Origin: Lachnospiraceae bacterium
Lineage (GTDB): Bacteria; Bacillota; Clostridia; Lachnospirales; Lachnospiraceae
Assembly: GCA_910575445.1 (NCBI GenBank)
Contig: CAJTFW010000001.1
Span: forward strand, 372,001-436,000
Length of the DNA stretch: 64,000 bases
Direction: 5' to 3'
In this document: piece by piece, positions 1 through 8,485 of the stretch
Layout: each line of letters begins with the position of its first letter
How positions within the stretch are numbered: position 1 is the stretch's first letter
Program-made: the position numbers and the translations under genes
Notes under the pieces: model-generated
What the model saw: the letters and a program-made list of their open reading frames with translations, nothing else
Database searches by the model: none
What the model was told of the DNA's origin: nothing

Positions 1-1092
1 CAAAGTGACAAGCAGGCGATGGAGATTAGTGAGGAAGTAGCGGAGTTAGTCGTAAAGATTCTAAATCGAATTGCCTATGATATGAATTTTCATATTTCCC
101 CTACAGACCTGTTAGATGATTTTGTCTATCATATTAATTTTATGCTTAATCGCCTAAAGTACCGCTTTTATATCCGCAACTATGCGCTGACAGAGATTCG
201 GGAAAAATATCCGCTGGCCTATAAGATGGCGGAGCTTTCCAAAAAGGTGATAGAGGAACAGACCAATCTTGTGGTGGTCGATGATGAACTGGGATTTTTG
301 GCTTCTTATTTTAGTCTGTTTTTAGAAGAACAGCATCATAAAAATGAGAAACAGACCAAAGTGGGGATTGTCTGTGCGCAGGGTGTGATTGCGGGAAAAC
401 TGATAGAGGTACGGCTTAGAAAGATGTTGCCGGTACAGACAGAGTTTGAACTTTTGTCGGAGAAAGAAGCGAGAAAGAGGGAAGATTTTGACCTGATGAT
501 TTCCACTTCTAGAAAATATGAGTCCGATACTATGTCTGTGATTTATCTTGGTGAAATTTTTGACGAAGTAGAGGTGCTTCGGCAGATTGAAAGATTGAAG
601 TATCTAGGACATCTAAATGCGCCGATTAAGACAGGACTGAATTCTCTGATTGCAACTATCTTAGAGCCAGAGCATTTCTACGTACTTGCTCCAGAACTTT
701 CGTATTTAGAAGCGATACTATATATGGCAGAACAACTGATACAAGCAGGCGTGCTGCCAGCGGATTTTAAGGAAGCACTTCTTAGGCGGGAAGAAAAGAG
801 TACAATGCTTTTTGACAAAGAGATTGGATTTCCACATCTGCAATATAAAGGAGAGAAGATTGTACTGGCAGTTGGTGTGGCAGAGCGTACAGGGCCTGGT
901 GTTCGTTTTGTACTGTTTTTGGCACTGCCACAGGATTTGGAGCTTAATGACCGGATTCTAATCCATATCTATAATGAGCTTTTGGTGATTTCTTCGGAGA
1001 AAGAATTACTAGATGATATTGCCAAACTGAAATCCGGCAATGCATTTGTCTTATATATGATTAAACACAATGAACGATTTGAAGATATTTAA
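1..1092 (+). CDS. PTS-regulated transcriptional activator (PRD / EIIB-like / EIIA-like), 5' end outside window
   Basis: The frame is open from base 1, so the gene starts upstream and the N-terminal DNA-binding part is missing. The visible 363 residues begin with a PTS regulation domain (PRD), followed by a region resembling an EIIB domain and ending in an EIIA-fructose-like domain with the typical His in a GFPH motif (about 90 residues before the end). This is the BglG/MtlR/ManR architecture of transcription activators whose activity is set by PTS phosphorylation. It lies 18 bp upstream of a glucitol EIIA gene in the same direction, so it is probably the operon regulator (GutR/MtlR type). Domain order is clear; the exact sugar is inferred from the neighbours. 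Confidence 0.8.
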   Translation, partial: QSDKQAMEISEEVAELVVKILNRIAYDMNFHISPTDLLDDFVYHINFMLNRLKYRFYIRNYALTEIREKYPLAYKMAELSKKVIEEQTNLVVVDDELGFLASYFSLFLEEQHHKNEKQTKVGIVCAQGVIAGKLIEVRLRKMLPVQTEFELLSEKEARKREDFDLMISTSRKYESDTMSVIYLGEIFDEVEVLRQIERLKYLGHLNAPIKTGLNSLIATILEPEHFYVLAPELSYLEAILYMAEQLIQAGVLPADFKEALLRREEKSTMLFDKEIGFPHLQYKGEKIVLAVGVAERTGPGVRFVLFLALPQDLELNDRILIHIYNELLVISSEKELLDDIAKLKSGNAFVLYMIKHNERFEDI

Positions 1093-1110
1093 TTTAGGAG
1101 GTATTACGAT

Positions 1111-1470
1111 ATGAATACAATTTATGAAAATGCGATTAAAGGAGTAGGAGAACTTGCTTCGGCGTTTGCAGAGGAGAAGACAATTATATTATTTGGCGAC
1201 AGTGCACCAGATACACTAAAGGATTACTGCTACAGTATTGATGTAAAGAAAGCAGACCGAGTGATTGAGCCAGGACAGATGTTAGAGATAGATGGCAAGA
1301 CCTATAAGATTCTGGTAGTGGGCGATGTTATGCAGAAAAATTTGGAGGCACTTGGGCATATCTCGATTCAGTTTAGCGGAGCAGCAGATGGTCTGCCAGG
1401 AACAATGGTCGTAGAAGAGGCTGAGGTTCCAGTGATGCAGATTGGAAGTGTTGTGCGGATTCTGGCTTAA
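1111..1470 (+). CDS. srlB: PTS glucitol/sorbitol-specific EIIA component
   Basis: A 119-residue protein that matches the full length of the EIIA-Gut family, recognisable by the LILFG-like strand (IILFGDSAPDTL), the LGHI motif near residue 90 and the LPGTM segment. It would pass phosphate from HPr to the EIIB domain during sorbitol uptake. The start follows a strong AGGAGG at 1096-1103. No EIIC or EIIB gene lies downstream, so the permease must be upstream of the window or elsewhere. The gene is followed by an HPr-like gene 12 bp later, which suggests one transcript. Confidence 0.85.
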   Translation: MNTIYENAIKGVGELASAFAEEKTIILFGDSAPDTLKDYCYSIDVKKADRVIEPGQMLEIDGKTYKILVVGDVMQKNLEALGHISIQFSGAADGLPGTMVVEEAEVPVMQIGSVVRILA

Positions 1471-1482
1471 GTAAGGATAACA

Positions 1483-1743
1483 ATGCTTAGAAAGAAATTG
1501 CAGGTAATGATACCTGGGGGGATACATATGGCTGTAGCGCTGACGCTTGGCCAGATTTCTAAGAGAGAAGATGCACATGTGTTTTTGATGGCCAAAGGGC
1601 GAATGGTCAGTGCCAGAGAGTCTCAGAAGGTGTTGGCTCTTGGGATTCGTAAGGGGGAGTGGATAGAAGTGATGGTGGATAGCGAAGGGGGAGAGGAAGC
1701 GGAAGTTATAGAACAGGTGGAGAAGGTGTTGGGGTGTCTCTAA
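1483..1743 (+). CDS. HPr-like phosphocarrier with altered active site
   Basis: An 86-residue protein with the HPr fold pattern over its whole length. Aligned by eye with Bacillus HPr, the phosphorylated His falls exactly at residue 15 (GGIH), but the usual ARPA that follows is MAVA, so the catalytic Arg17 and Pro18 are absent. The regulatory Ser46 position is Glu46 (SARESQ), with Ser at 47. The start at 1483 follows AAGGA and gives the canonical His15 numbering. It sits directly after the EIIA-Gut gene and is probably co-transcribed. It may be a dedicated regulatory HPr rather than an efficient phosphocarrier; that is inference. Confidence 0.75.
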   Translation: MLRKKLQVMIPGGIHMAVALTLGQISKREDAHVFLMAKGRMVSARESQKVLALGIRKGEWIEVMVDSEGGEEAEVIEQVEKVLGCL

Positions 1744-1826
1744 TCGGATAAAATGCTCTTATCTTGCTTTTTACAAGGCGCTGTGATAATCTAAAACAGA
1801 GAAAACAGATGATGGGGGAATTTTCC

Positions 1827-1970
1827 ATGACAGGGCAAACAGGCAATATGGTACTTTTGCAGATTAAGGAGACTTATGAGAGCTTGAGTAATTCGGAAAA
1901 ACAGGTGGCAGGAGTTCAGCCTGGAGATTCCAAAGGTGTGATTTGGGCGTTGCTATTAATTGTATTATAA
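1827..1970 (+). pseudogene. N-terminal remnant of an RpiR-family regulator
   Basis: The 47-residue frame starts with a purine-rich ribosome site (GGGGG) and reads MVLLQIKETYESLSNSEKQVA, which is the typical first helix region of RpiR-type HTH_6 regulators. After that the similarity stops and the frame ends with an unrelated tail. RpiR regulators are normally about 280 residues, so this is a broken gene. It lies next to the sugar PTS genes, where such regulators are common. Confidence 0.45.
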
Positions 1971-2054
1971 AGAGCTAAATATACAAAAGCTAGAAGATAT
2001 AAGAAATATGATAAATGGCAACAAAGCAGTCCAATGATTTGGACAAAAAATAAG

Positions 2055-2096
2055 ACCGCTACAAGATAGATAATTTCTTATCTGTTTTGCAGCGGT
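2055..2096. terminator. bidirectional stem-loop between two broken genes
   Basis: ACCGCT at 2055-2060 pairs with AGCGGT at 2091-2096, and the inside pairs AGATAA (2068-2073) with TTATCT (2078-2083). TTCTTTGT follows on the plus strand. It separates the RpiR remnant from the convergent helicase-like remnant. Confidence 0.6.
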
Positions 2097-2116
2097 TCTT
2101 TGTCTAAAATATTTAT

Positions 2117-2428
2117 TTACTTTGAAAGACGATAATGGGTATTCTTACTTCTTCCTTCCTGAACAAGCTGCCCATTCTCAATCATTTGTCTTAATAGCCG
2201 CCCACAGGTTGTCTGGCCAATTCCTAGCGCTTTTTCCACATCTTTTCGCGTGAAAGTATCCTGCTCTTTTGCAAGGGCAATCACAGCCTCCTCCTCGCTG
2301 TTTTTTGGCGGGGCGTTATTTGGTTTTTTCTGCTTTGTGTGTACATTTAGATTTGGAAGAATAATCTTAAAAGCATTGTCAGAGGTTTCAATTTTAGGCT
2401 CTTTTCCAGTTCCCTCATAAGCCTCCAT
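2117..2428 (-). pseudogene. C-terminal fragment of an AlbA_2/AAA_4 type regulator with winged-helix tail
   Basis: The 103-residue frame begins with MEAYEGTGKEPKIE and DNAFKI, which resembles the segment near the end of COG2865 proteins (AlbA_2 domain plus C-terminal winged helix), and then shows a winged helix (about residues 45-100, GIGQTTCGRLLRQM). The frame stays open upstream to a stop near 2489 but the N-terminal catalytic-like domain is missing; full proteins are 400 or more residues. It is therefore read as a truncated gene. Whether the small winged-helix part is still expressed cannot be told. Confidence 0.55.
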
Positions 2429-2538
2429 AATCTTTAATATACCGCAATAAAGAGTGTAGGATGATACTTTTCTAATTGTGACGTTGAATTAGTAAGGGAA
2501 AGTTGCTATACTGTGAAAAAGGAAGAGAGGATTGGCTG

Positions 2539-3309
2539 ATGAGAGAAGACATTCGAGAAAAGTTATTAGAGATGAGAGAGGAGAAATACCGGGACTTTTC
2601 GGCGGCATTGATTCCTGGAATAAAAGAAGGAGAGATGCTTGGAGTGCGTTTGCCTGCACTTCGTAGATATGCAAAGGAGCTTTCTAAAGGGGATTGGAGA
2701 AAGGAGTTTTCGTATAAAGAAGATATTTATTTTGAGGAGACAATGCTACGAGGGATGATATTGGGGTATGCTTGTGAAGAAATTGACGAGCTTTTTTTAT
2801 ATCTTAAAGATTTTATACCACAGATTCAGAACTGGTCAGTCTGTGACAGTGTGTGTAATGGACTAAAGCTGGTGAATCGTTATCCTGAGAGAACATGGGA
2901 ATTTTTAAAGCCTTATCTTGCATCTAAAAAAGAGTATGAGGCTCGGTTTGGACTGATTATGTTGCTTTCCCATTTTGTAAAGATGGGGGAGGAGAAGAAG
3001 GTTCCTAGAAAACGTAAGATTACAATGGAAGATTTAAAGAAAGAGGAGGAGAGCGGACGGTATCTGGAAGGGATTCTAAAGGTGCTTGACAGAGAATTTA
3101 CACAGGGCTATTATGCACAGATGGCAGCAGCCTGGTTGTTGGCAGAGTTGTTTGTAGTGTATCCAGTGCGCACACTTCGGGGGCTTTTAGAGTTAAGATT
3201 AGATGTTTTTACAAGGAAAAAGGCTTTTCAGAAGATTCGGGAGTCAAGGATTCCTGATGGAGAGGTTAAGGTGTATATAAAGGAGTTAGCAGATGGGATA
3301 TTCGTATAG
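2539..3309 (+). CDS. DNA alkylation repair protein, AlkD-like HEAT-repeat glycosylase
   Basis: A 256-residue all-helical protein of the DNA_alkylation (AlkC/AlkD) family, which removes alkylated bases from DNA without base flipping. The characteristic NWSVCDS segment places Trp99 and Asp103 with the same spacing as the AlkD catalytic Trp/Asp pair. The start at 2539 is chosen because GGAAGAGAGG lies just upstream; an in-frame ATG at 2503 has no ribosome site. The 3' end overlaps the next gene by 17 bp, so the two are translated together. Family is fairly certain; substrate range is not. Confidence 0.8.
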   Translation: MREDIREKLLEMREEKYRDFSAALIPGIKEGEMLGVRLPALRRYAKELSKGDWRKEFSYKEDIYFEETMLRGMILGYACEEIDELFLYLKDFIPQIQNWSVCDSVCNGLKLVNRYPERTWEFLKPYLASKKEYEARFGLIMLLSHFVKMGEEKKVPRKRKITMEDLKKEEESGRYLEGILKVLDREFTQGYYAQMAAAWLLAELFVVYPVRTLRGLLELRLDVFTRKKAFQKIRESRIPDGEVKVYIKELADGIFV

Positions 3310-4603
3310 TACATATGAACTGATGTTCTTTTTGATTTGTTATTCCTTTCTGGGTTGGTGCATGGAAGTATGTTATATGGCGGTTCGGACAAGGAGATTT
3401 TGTAACCGTGGATTTTTAAATCTGCCACTGAGTCTGTCTTATGGATTTGCGATGGACTTGCTTATCTTGGTGTTACCTACGCTTCAAGGCGCATATATCT
3501 TGCAGTGGATTGTTCTTTTAGTGGTGGCTTCTTCAAGTGCACAGTTAGCAGATGAGGTATCTGTACGAGTAACCGGACAAAGGCTTTGGGAACAAGAGCG
3601 ACGTTCGGTCTATTTTGGGCGCTTGACAGGGCTTGTATATGCACTTTTAATGGGAAGCATTGCGCTTTTGATGGTGCTTTTGGTTCATCCGCTATTGTAT
3701 CTTTTGTGTCAGATGCTTCCTGCCTTGCTTCTTCGGGGAATGGTGTGGGTGGTTTGTCTTTTGATGGCTGTGGATTTTACAGTGGTGTTTTATACCATGC
3801 GAAAAAGGCCATTTCCAGAAGGAATGCAGACGATTTCTAAGGAACTTTTGGAACAGAAGAAAAGTTTTGGAAGCTGGCTTTCTGCGCATATCTGGCGTCG
3901 ACTAGAGAAAGCTTATCCAAAGCTTCGGGCGATTGGACAAGAAGAAGTTCGAGAGGGAAAAGACTGTGTATTTGCAGAGGGATTTTGCCTTGATAAACTT
4001 TGGTGGATATTTTTTATCAGTGCATTGGGAGGGGATTTGATAGAAACTTTCTATGTACGAGCTACGGCTGGTATCTGGATGAGTCGCTCTAGTGTGCTCT
4101 ATGGGCCTTTTAGTATTGTGTGGGGGGTAGGAGCAGTGCTTTTGACGGTGTTGCTTCGAAGGTTTTCAGATAAAGAAGACCGCTATGTTTTTCTGGGAGG
4201 ATTTTTCCTTGGGGGAACCTATGAATATCTGTGCAGTGTCTTTACAGAGGTGTTTTTGGGAACGACATTTTGGGACTATAGCGATATGGCATTTAATATT
4301 GGAGGGAGAACAAATCTGTTGTTTTGTATCTTCTGGGGGATTTTGGCGCTCGTTTGGGTGAAGATTTGTTATCCACCACTTAGTCGGATGATTGAGAAGA
4401 TTCCACCGGTGACTGGGAAAGTGGTTACTTGGGTGCTTGTGGGACTTATGGCGTGTGATGTGGTGATTTCGGCGATGGCGATGATAAGATATGTAGAGAG
4501 AGCAGAAGGCGTGGAGGCAGAGAATAAAGTGGGAGAATTTTTGGATATGGAATATCCTGATGAACTGATTGAGTGGAGGTGGGAGAACCTTCGTATTGAG
4601 TGA
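3293..4603 (+). CDS. polytopic membrane protein, putative ABC transporter permease type (CmpB family, PF06541), duplicated
   Basis: A 436-residue membrane protein. The N-terminal half (FLGWCMEVCYMAVRTRRFCNRGFL) and the C-terminal half (GDLIETFYVRATAGIWMSRSSVLYGPF) both carry the CmpB-family signature of an amphipathic W/E-rich turn, an R/NRG-F-L or S-LYGPF motif and following helices, so the protein is a tandem duplication joined by a charged linker at about residues 165-220. The family is annotated as a putative ABC permease but no ATPase gene is adjacent and its true role is unknown. It overlaps the AlkD-like gene by 17 bp. Confidence 0.75.
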   Translation: MGYSYSTYELMFFLICYSFLGWCMEVCYMAVRTRRFCNRGFLNLPLSLSYGFAMDLLILVLPTLQGAYILQWIVLLVVASSSAQLADEVSVRVTGQRLWEQERRSVYFGRLTGLVYALLMGSIALLMVLLVHPLLYLLCQMLPALLLRGMVWVVCLLMAVDFTVVFYTMRKRPFPEGMQTISKELLEQKKSFGSWLSAHIWRRLEKAYPKLRAIGQEEVREGKDCVFAEGFCLDKLWWIFFISALGGDLIETFYVRATAGIWMSRSSVLYGPFSIVWGVGAVLLTVLLRRFSDKEDRYVFLGGFFLGGTYEYLCSVFTEVFLGTTFWDYSDMAFNIGGRTNLLFCIFWGILALVWVKICYPPLSRMIEKIPPVTGKVVTWVLVGLMACDVVISAMAMIRYVERAEGVEAENKVGEFLDMEYPDELIEWRWENLRIE

Positions 4604-4696
4604 AAGACAGAATGTGATAGAGTTTTTAAGATTTATTAAGAATTAGAATTGGTATTTTATGTTATACTGATAGTGATTTCTGCCGGTAATAGAAAA

Positions 4697-4716
4697 GGGC
4701 TTTTTATTAAAAGCCC
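4697..4716 (-). terminator. terminator overlapping the stop codon of the LUD gene
   Basis: GGGCTTTT (4697-4704) and AAAAGCCC (4709-4716) form a perfect 8-bp stem with a 4-base loop. On the minus strand it is followed by TTTTCTATT. The stop codon of the LUD gene lies inside the loop and stem. Confidence 0.75.
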
Positions 4717-5342
4717 AGGTCTTCATTGATAAGAATAAGTTTGATGCGATTTTGGATGCCGCTTCGTCGGGTGATGACGATTTGATTGCAGATGCAATTA
4801 GGGGAATAGCAGTCTTGACAGACGCCTGTCTTTGTACAAGGAGTGTCGAGTCCTAGACGAGTAGTATTAGGAGGAGCTGCTTTTGTGCGAATACGGTTGA
4901 TGGCAGAAGGAATGTCTTTTACGACTTTGTTCATACCGGCTAGAATGATGACATTTGCAGGACCATAACAGAGACAGGAGACGCGGTTGGCAGTACCGTC
5001 GATATTGACAAGTTCTCCTTGGGTGGTAAGGGCGTTTGTGCTCATAAGATAGTAATCAGCCATGACAGTCTTAGCGTAGAGGGCACGTTTTTCTTCAAAA
5101 GTTTTGGCAGTGGCGCGGTCAATTAGGGTGTAAGATTTGGTCTTTAGGGCATCCATAAGACCACATTCGCTTAGGGTCATAGAGCCACCCCAGGAGATTG
5201 AGGAGCCTTCGGGCATAAGGGAGAGGGCTTTTTCTACCGCTTCTTTTGAAGTTTGGCAGAAGTAGCCTTCGATGTTGCGCTTAGAGAGTGATTTTAGGAT
5301 GGTAGCAGCTGCGACTGTGTTGGCTTGTTTGATAAATGACAT
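4707..5342 (-). CDS. LUD-domain protein (lactate utilization LutC/B-like)
   Basis: A 211-residue single-domain LUD (DUF162) protein: GSSISWGGSMTLSECG and the later ADYYLMSTNALTTQGELVN segment are family hallmarks. LUD proteins act in organic-acid oxidation with LutA/LutB, but no lutA or lutB is adjacent. The C-terminus carries a cysteine cluster (CTKTGVCQDCYSPNCICNQ, about residues 169-187) that could bind metal or an Fe-S cluster. The start follows GGAGGACTTCTC. It has its own strong promoter and terminator, so it is a monocistronic gene. Its substrate is unknown. Confidence 0.8.
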   Translation of the reverse strand: MSFIKQANTVAAATILKSLSKRNIEGYFCQTSKEAVEKALSLMPEGSSISWGGSMTLSECGLMDALKTKSYTLIDRATAKTFEEKRALYAKTVMADYYLMSTNALTTQGELVNIDGTANRVSCLCYGPANVIILAGMNKVVKDIPSAINRIRTKAAPPNTTRLGLDTPCTKTGVCQDCYSPNCICNQIVITRRSGIQNRIKLILINEDLGF

Positions 5343-5378
5343 GAGAAGTCCTCCTTTTTGATATGGAATTTTAGCTAG

Positions 5379-5407
5379 AGTATAGCAGAAAATAAGAGGA
5401 ATTTCAA
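5379..5407 (-). promoter_or_regulatory. promoter of the LUD gene
   Basis: On the minus strand TTGAAA (5402-5407), a 17-bp spacer and TATACT (5379-5384) precede the gene by about 37 bp. This is a near-consensus housekeeping promoter. Confidence 0.7.
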
Positions 5408-5462
5408 TGTGTGTGGAACTAGAGAAGATTAGATTTTGGATTTGAGAAAGGATGATAGAGGG

Positions 5463-7277
5463 ATGGCAGTGGAGAAGCTAAAAAGAAGAGAAGAAGTTAG
5501 AAAAGAGGATACCTGGGCGATTGAGGATCTATACCAGGATGATAAGGCTTGGGAAGAGGACTATCAGAGGCTTTCAGAGAGAATTCCAAAGCTTTTGGAG
5601 TTTAAAGGAAGACTAGGAGACGGGGCAGAGGTGTTGCTTTCCATGCAAAAGCTTTGGGATGAATTGAATATGTTAGCAGAGAAAGTGTATGTGTATGCAG
5701 GACAGAAGATGCATGAAAATACGGAGAATGGGGTGTATCAGAACCTTTCTAACCGGGCACAGAGTCTTTTGGTGAAGCTTTCGGAAGCGGGTGCTTATAT
5801 TGAGCCAGAGATTTTAGAGCTTCCTGATGGGATGATAGAGAAGTTTTTAGAAGAAAATAAAGAGCTTTTGGTATATCGTCAGTATTTTGAAAATATGATA
5901 AGACAGAAAGAACATGTCCTTGATGAAGCGAGAGAGGCTCTTTTGGCGGCAGTGGGAGAACTTTCAGAGGGGCCTAAAGATATTTTTACGATGTTTAATA
6001 ATGCTGACCTTCGTTTTCCAGTGATTAAAGGAGAGGATGGCGAGGATGTGGAGGTGACACATGGGAGATATGTGACACTTTTGCAGAGCCAAGACAGAGA
6101 GGTTCGCAAGGCAGCATTTGAGGCGCTTTATGGGATGTATGGGAAATATAGAAATACATTGGCAGCAACGTATCGGGCGAATGTAAAACAGGCAGTATTT
6201 TTTGCAAAGACAAGAAAATATGAGTCAGATTTGGAAGCGGCACTTAGTGGAAGTCATATTCCAGTGACTGTCTATAAGAATCTAATTGAGGTGGTACATG
6301 CATTTTTGCCACAGATGTATCGATATGTAGAGCTGCGCCGTAAGATGCTTAAAGTTTCAGAACTTCATATGTATGATTTATATGTGCCAATGGTACAGAG
6401 CGCAGAGCAAAAGATTCCTTTTGAACAGGCAAAAAAGATGGTGCTTGCAGGGCTTAAGCCAATGGGTGAGGAGTATAGAAAGCTTTTAGAGGAGGGCTTT
6501 TCGTCCCGTTGGATTGATATTTATGAGAATCAGGGAAAGAGAAGTGGTGCGTATTCCTGGGGAGCGTATGGAACACATCCGTATGTGCTTTTAAATTATC
6601 AGGAAAATCTCAACAATGTATTTACACTGGCACATGAGATGGGGCATGCATTGCACTCGTGGTATTCCGATGCCACACAGCCATATGTATATGCTGGCTA
6701 TAAGATTTTTGTGGCAGAGGTTGCTTCTACTTGCAACGAGGCACTTTTGATTCACCATCTGTTAGAGGAGACAAAGGAGCCTAAAGAAAGGGCATATTTA
6801 ATCAACTATTTTCTGGAGCAGTTCCGTACAACGCTTTTTCGGCAGACAATGTTTGCAGAGTTTGAGAAGATAACACATGGAATGCAGGAAAATGGCGAGA
6901 CACTGACAGCAGACAGGCTTTGTAAGGTTTATTATGACCTGAATCGGGAATACTTTGGAGAAAATATCTGTATAGATAAAGAAATTGAACTAGAATGGGC
7001 CAGGATTCCGCATTTTTATACACCATTTTATGTGTATCAGTATGCGACGGGATTTTCGGCAGCAATTGCATTGTCCAAGAAAATCTTAGAAGAGGGAGAG
7101 CGCGCAGTGGAGGATTATAAGAAATTTTTGCGCGGAGGAAGCTCTATGTATCCTTTGGAACTGCTGCGGGTGGCAGGTGTGGATATGGAGCAGAAGAAGC
7201 CAGTGGAGGATGCTTTGCAAGTGTTTGTGCAATATTTGGATGAAATGGAGAGGCTGATGGGGCATGACGAAGTATGA
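5463..7277 (+). CDS. pepF: oligoendopeptidase F (M3B zinc metallopeptidase)
   Basis: A 604-residue cytoplasmic peptidase. The zinc motif HEMGH is at residues 391-395, with the third ligand expected in the following helix (VAEVASTCNE). N-terminal M3 helical region and the conserved YSWGAYG and YATGFSAA segments are also present, and the length is normal for PepF. It cleaves peptides of roughly 7-17 residues. The ATG at 5463 is preferred over an upstream TTG (5436) because AGAGGG lies upstream and the protein then starts like its relatives. The next gene overlaps by 14 bp. Confidence 0.92.
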   Translation: MAVEKLKRREEVRKEDTWAIEDLYQDDKAWEEDYQRLSERIPKLLEFKGRLGDGAEVLLSMQKLWDELNMLAEKVYVYAGQKMHENTENGVYQNLSNRAQSLLVKLSEAGAYIEPEILELPDGMIEKFLEENKELLVYRQYFENMIRQKEHVLDEAREALLAAVGELSEGPKDIFTMFNNADLRFPVIKGEDGEDVEVTHGRYVTLLQSQDREVRKAAFEALYGMYGKYRNTLAATYRANVKQAVFFAKTRKYESDLEAALSGSHIPVTVYKNLIEVVHAFLPQMYRYVELRRKMLKVSELHMYDLYVPMVQSAEQKIPFEQAKKMVLAGLKPMGEEYRKLLEEGFSSRWIDIYENQGKRSGAYSWGAYGTHPYVLLNYQENLNNVFTLAHEMGHALHSWYSDATQPYVYAGYKIFVAEVASTCNEALLIHHLLEETKEPKERAYLINYFLEQFRTTLFRQTMFAEFEKITHGMQENGETLTADRLCKVYYDLNREYFGENICIDKEIELEWARIPHFYTPFYVYQYATGFSAAIALSKKILEEGERAVEDYKKFLRGGSSMYPLELLRVAGVDMEQKKPVEDALQVFVQYLDEMERLMGHDEV

Positions 7278-8028
7278 GGCAATTTTCAGGAGAAAATCGG
7301 TTAGAAGATACAAAGAAGAGGAAATTCCTGAAGAAATACTAGAGAAAATAAGGCATTATGGAGCACATGCGGTAGGTATTCGTAAAGAAGTACGTATCAA
7401 ATGGAAGGTCTATCGCGCTTCGGACCACAATGTAAAAGGGATGTTTCAGGTGAAAGCGCCGTATTATGCGGCGCTGTATTCGGAGGTCTGCGAGGACTGC
7501 CGTATCCATGCGGGATGTCTGATGGAGCAGTTGGTGCTTTGGCTGCATACGATGGGGATTGCGAGTTGCTATCAGGGCGGTGCACGTCTTAAACATGATG
7601 AGGAAGAACAGATGGAGCTGATGATGATATTGGCTTTTGGATATCCTTCAGAAGCGCTGGAACGCTCATTTGTCGATTTTAAGCGTGCAGAGCTTAAAAA
7701 ACTTGTAAAGACCAATATTACGCTAGGAAAGGTTCAGAAGAAGCTTCTAGAGGCAGCCAGACTTGCTCCCTCAGCTCTAAATCAACAGCCTTGGCGATTT
7801 GTAGTGACTGAGAATCGGATTCATCTCTTTATCAGAAGACCTGGAAGGATGAGCTATGAAAAACAATTAAACCGCAATCTGTTTCAGGCTGGTATTGTGC
7901 TCTCTCATATGTTGGTGACCGGGGAAGAACTCTGGTTTGACTTAGACTATCAAAAGTTAGACAGCATTATGGAGAAGGCTATCCAAAACTATCTCTATGC
8001 AGGCAGTCTGATTTTACAAAAATATTAA
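7264..8028 (+). CDS. nitroreductase-family flavoprotein (TM1586-like)
   Basis: A 254-residue protein starting with the nitroreductase signature (FRRKSVRRY) and having a second conserved block, EAARLAPSALNQQPWRF at about residues 161-177, where FMN is bound. The region between the two blocks is inserted compared with short nitroreductases, which fits the TM1586_NiRdase (PF14512) type. It probably uses FMN and NAD(P)H; the substrate is unknown. The start codon is within the pepF coding region (14-bp overlap), so the two are translationally coupled. Confidence 0.78.
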   Translation: MTKYEAIFRRKSVRRYKEEEIPEEILEKIRHYGAHAVGIRKEVRIKWKVYRASDHNVKGMFQVKAPYYAALYSEVCEDCRIHAGCLMEQLVLWLHTMGIASCYQGGARLKHDEEEQMELMMILAFGYPSEALERSFVDFKRAELKKLVKTNITLGKVQKKLLEAARLAPSALNQQPWRFVVTENRIHLFIRRPGRMSYEKQLNRNLFQAGIVLSHMLVTGEELWFDLDYQKLDSIMEKAIQNYLYAGSLILQKY

Positions 8029-8046
8029 AAAAAATAAAATTACCTG

Positions 8047-8075
8047 TTGACAGATGGAGTATTTTGATGTAATAT
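8047..8075 (+). promoter_or_regulatory. promoter of the tRNA-Gly gene
   Basis: TTGACA (8047-8052), a 17-bp spacer and TAATAT (8070-8075) stand about 40 bp before the mature tRNA. Confidence 0.75.
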
Positions 8076-8115
8076 ATTTTATGTCGCTGGTACACAATAT
8101 CACGACAGGCAATTT

Positions 8116-8187
8116 GCACGAGTGGCTCAGTGGTGGAGTATCGCCTTGCCAAGGCGAGGGTCGCGGGTTCGAATCCCGTCTCGTGCT
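8116..8187 (+). tRNA. tRNA-Gly (anticodon GCC)
   Basis: GCACGAG at 8116-8122 pairs with CTCGTGC at 8180-8186. The anticodon arm is CGCCT-TGCC-AAGGCG with anticodon GCC, the T arm contains GGTTCGAATCC, and the discriminator is T8187. The CCA end is not encoded. The D arm (TGGCTCAGTGGTGGA) is normal for glycine tRNAs. Confidence 0.97.
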
Positions 8188-8213
8188 TAGGCAAAATAGC
8201 TGTTAAGTGAAGG

Positions 8214-8246
8214 GGCTTCCGAGTATATCGGAAGCCTTTCTTTTTT
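8214..8246 (+). terminator. terminator of tRNA-Gly
   Basis: GGCTTCCG (8214-8221) pairs with CGGAAGCC (8229-8236), followed by TTTCTTTTTT. Confidence 0.9.
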
Positions 8247-8430
8247 GAAAATTTCATTCATTTTTTACCGTAGAAAGTTCGGCATAGAAAGCTTTTTTCA
8301 AATTTGATATAGCCCCACAATATTATAGAGACCAATGGTTGTTATATCTATAATTTATGTTAATTTCTTATAAAAATTTTAGAGAAAATAATATTATTTT
8401 TATATATATTTACGAATTTTTGAGAAACTA

Positions 8431-8459
8431 TTGACTTTTTATTGGTGATTTGTTAGGAT
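8431..8459 (+). promoter_or_regulatory. promoter of the licT-bglP-bglA operon
   Basis: TTGACT (8431-8436), a 17-bp spacer and TAGGAT (8454-8459) lie just before the first antiterminator site. The stretch from 8247 to 8430 is AT-rich and shows no gene. Confidence 0.7.
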
Positions 8460-8485
8460 ACAAAAAATAAATAAAGACGATAGCA

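Noticed and set aside
4640-4696. Possible plus-strand promoter (TATACT near 4670) before the LUD terminator
   Set aside because: No acceptable -35 at the right distance and no gene downstream.
7979-8257. Minus-strand open frame across the tRNA-Gly gene
   Set aside because: It spans a clear tRNA and its terminator, has no ribosome site and no family.
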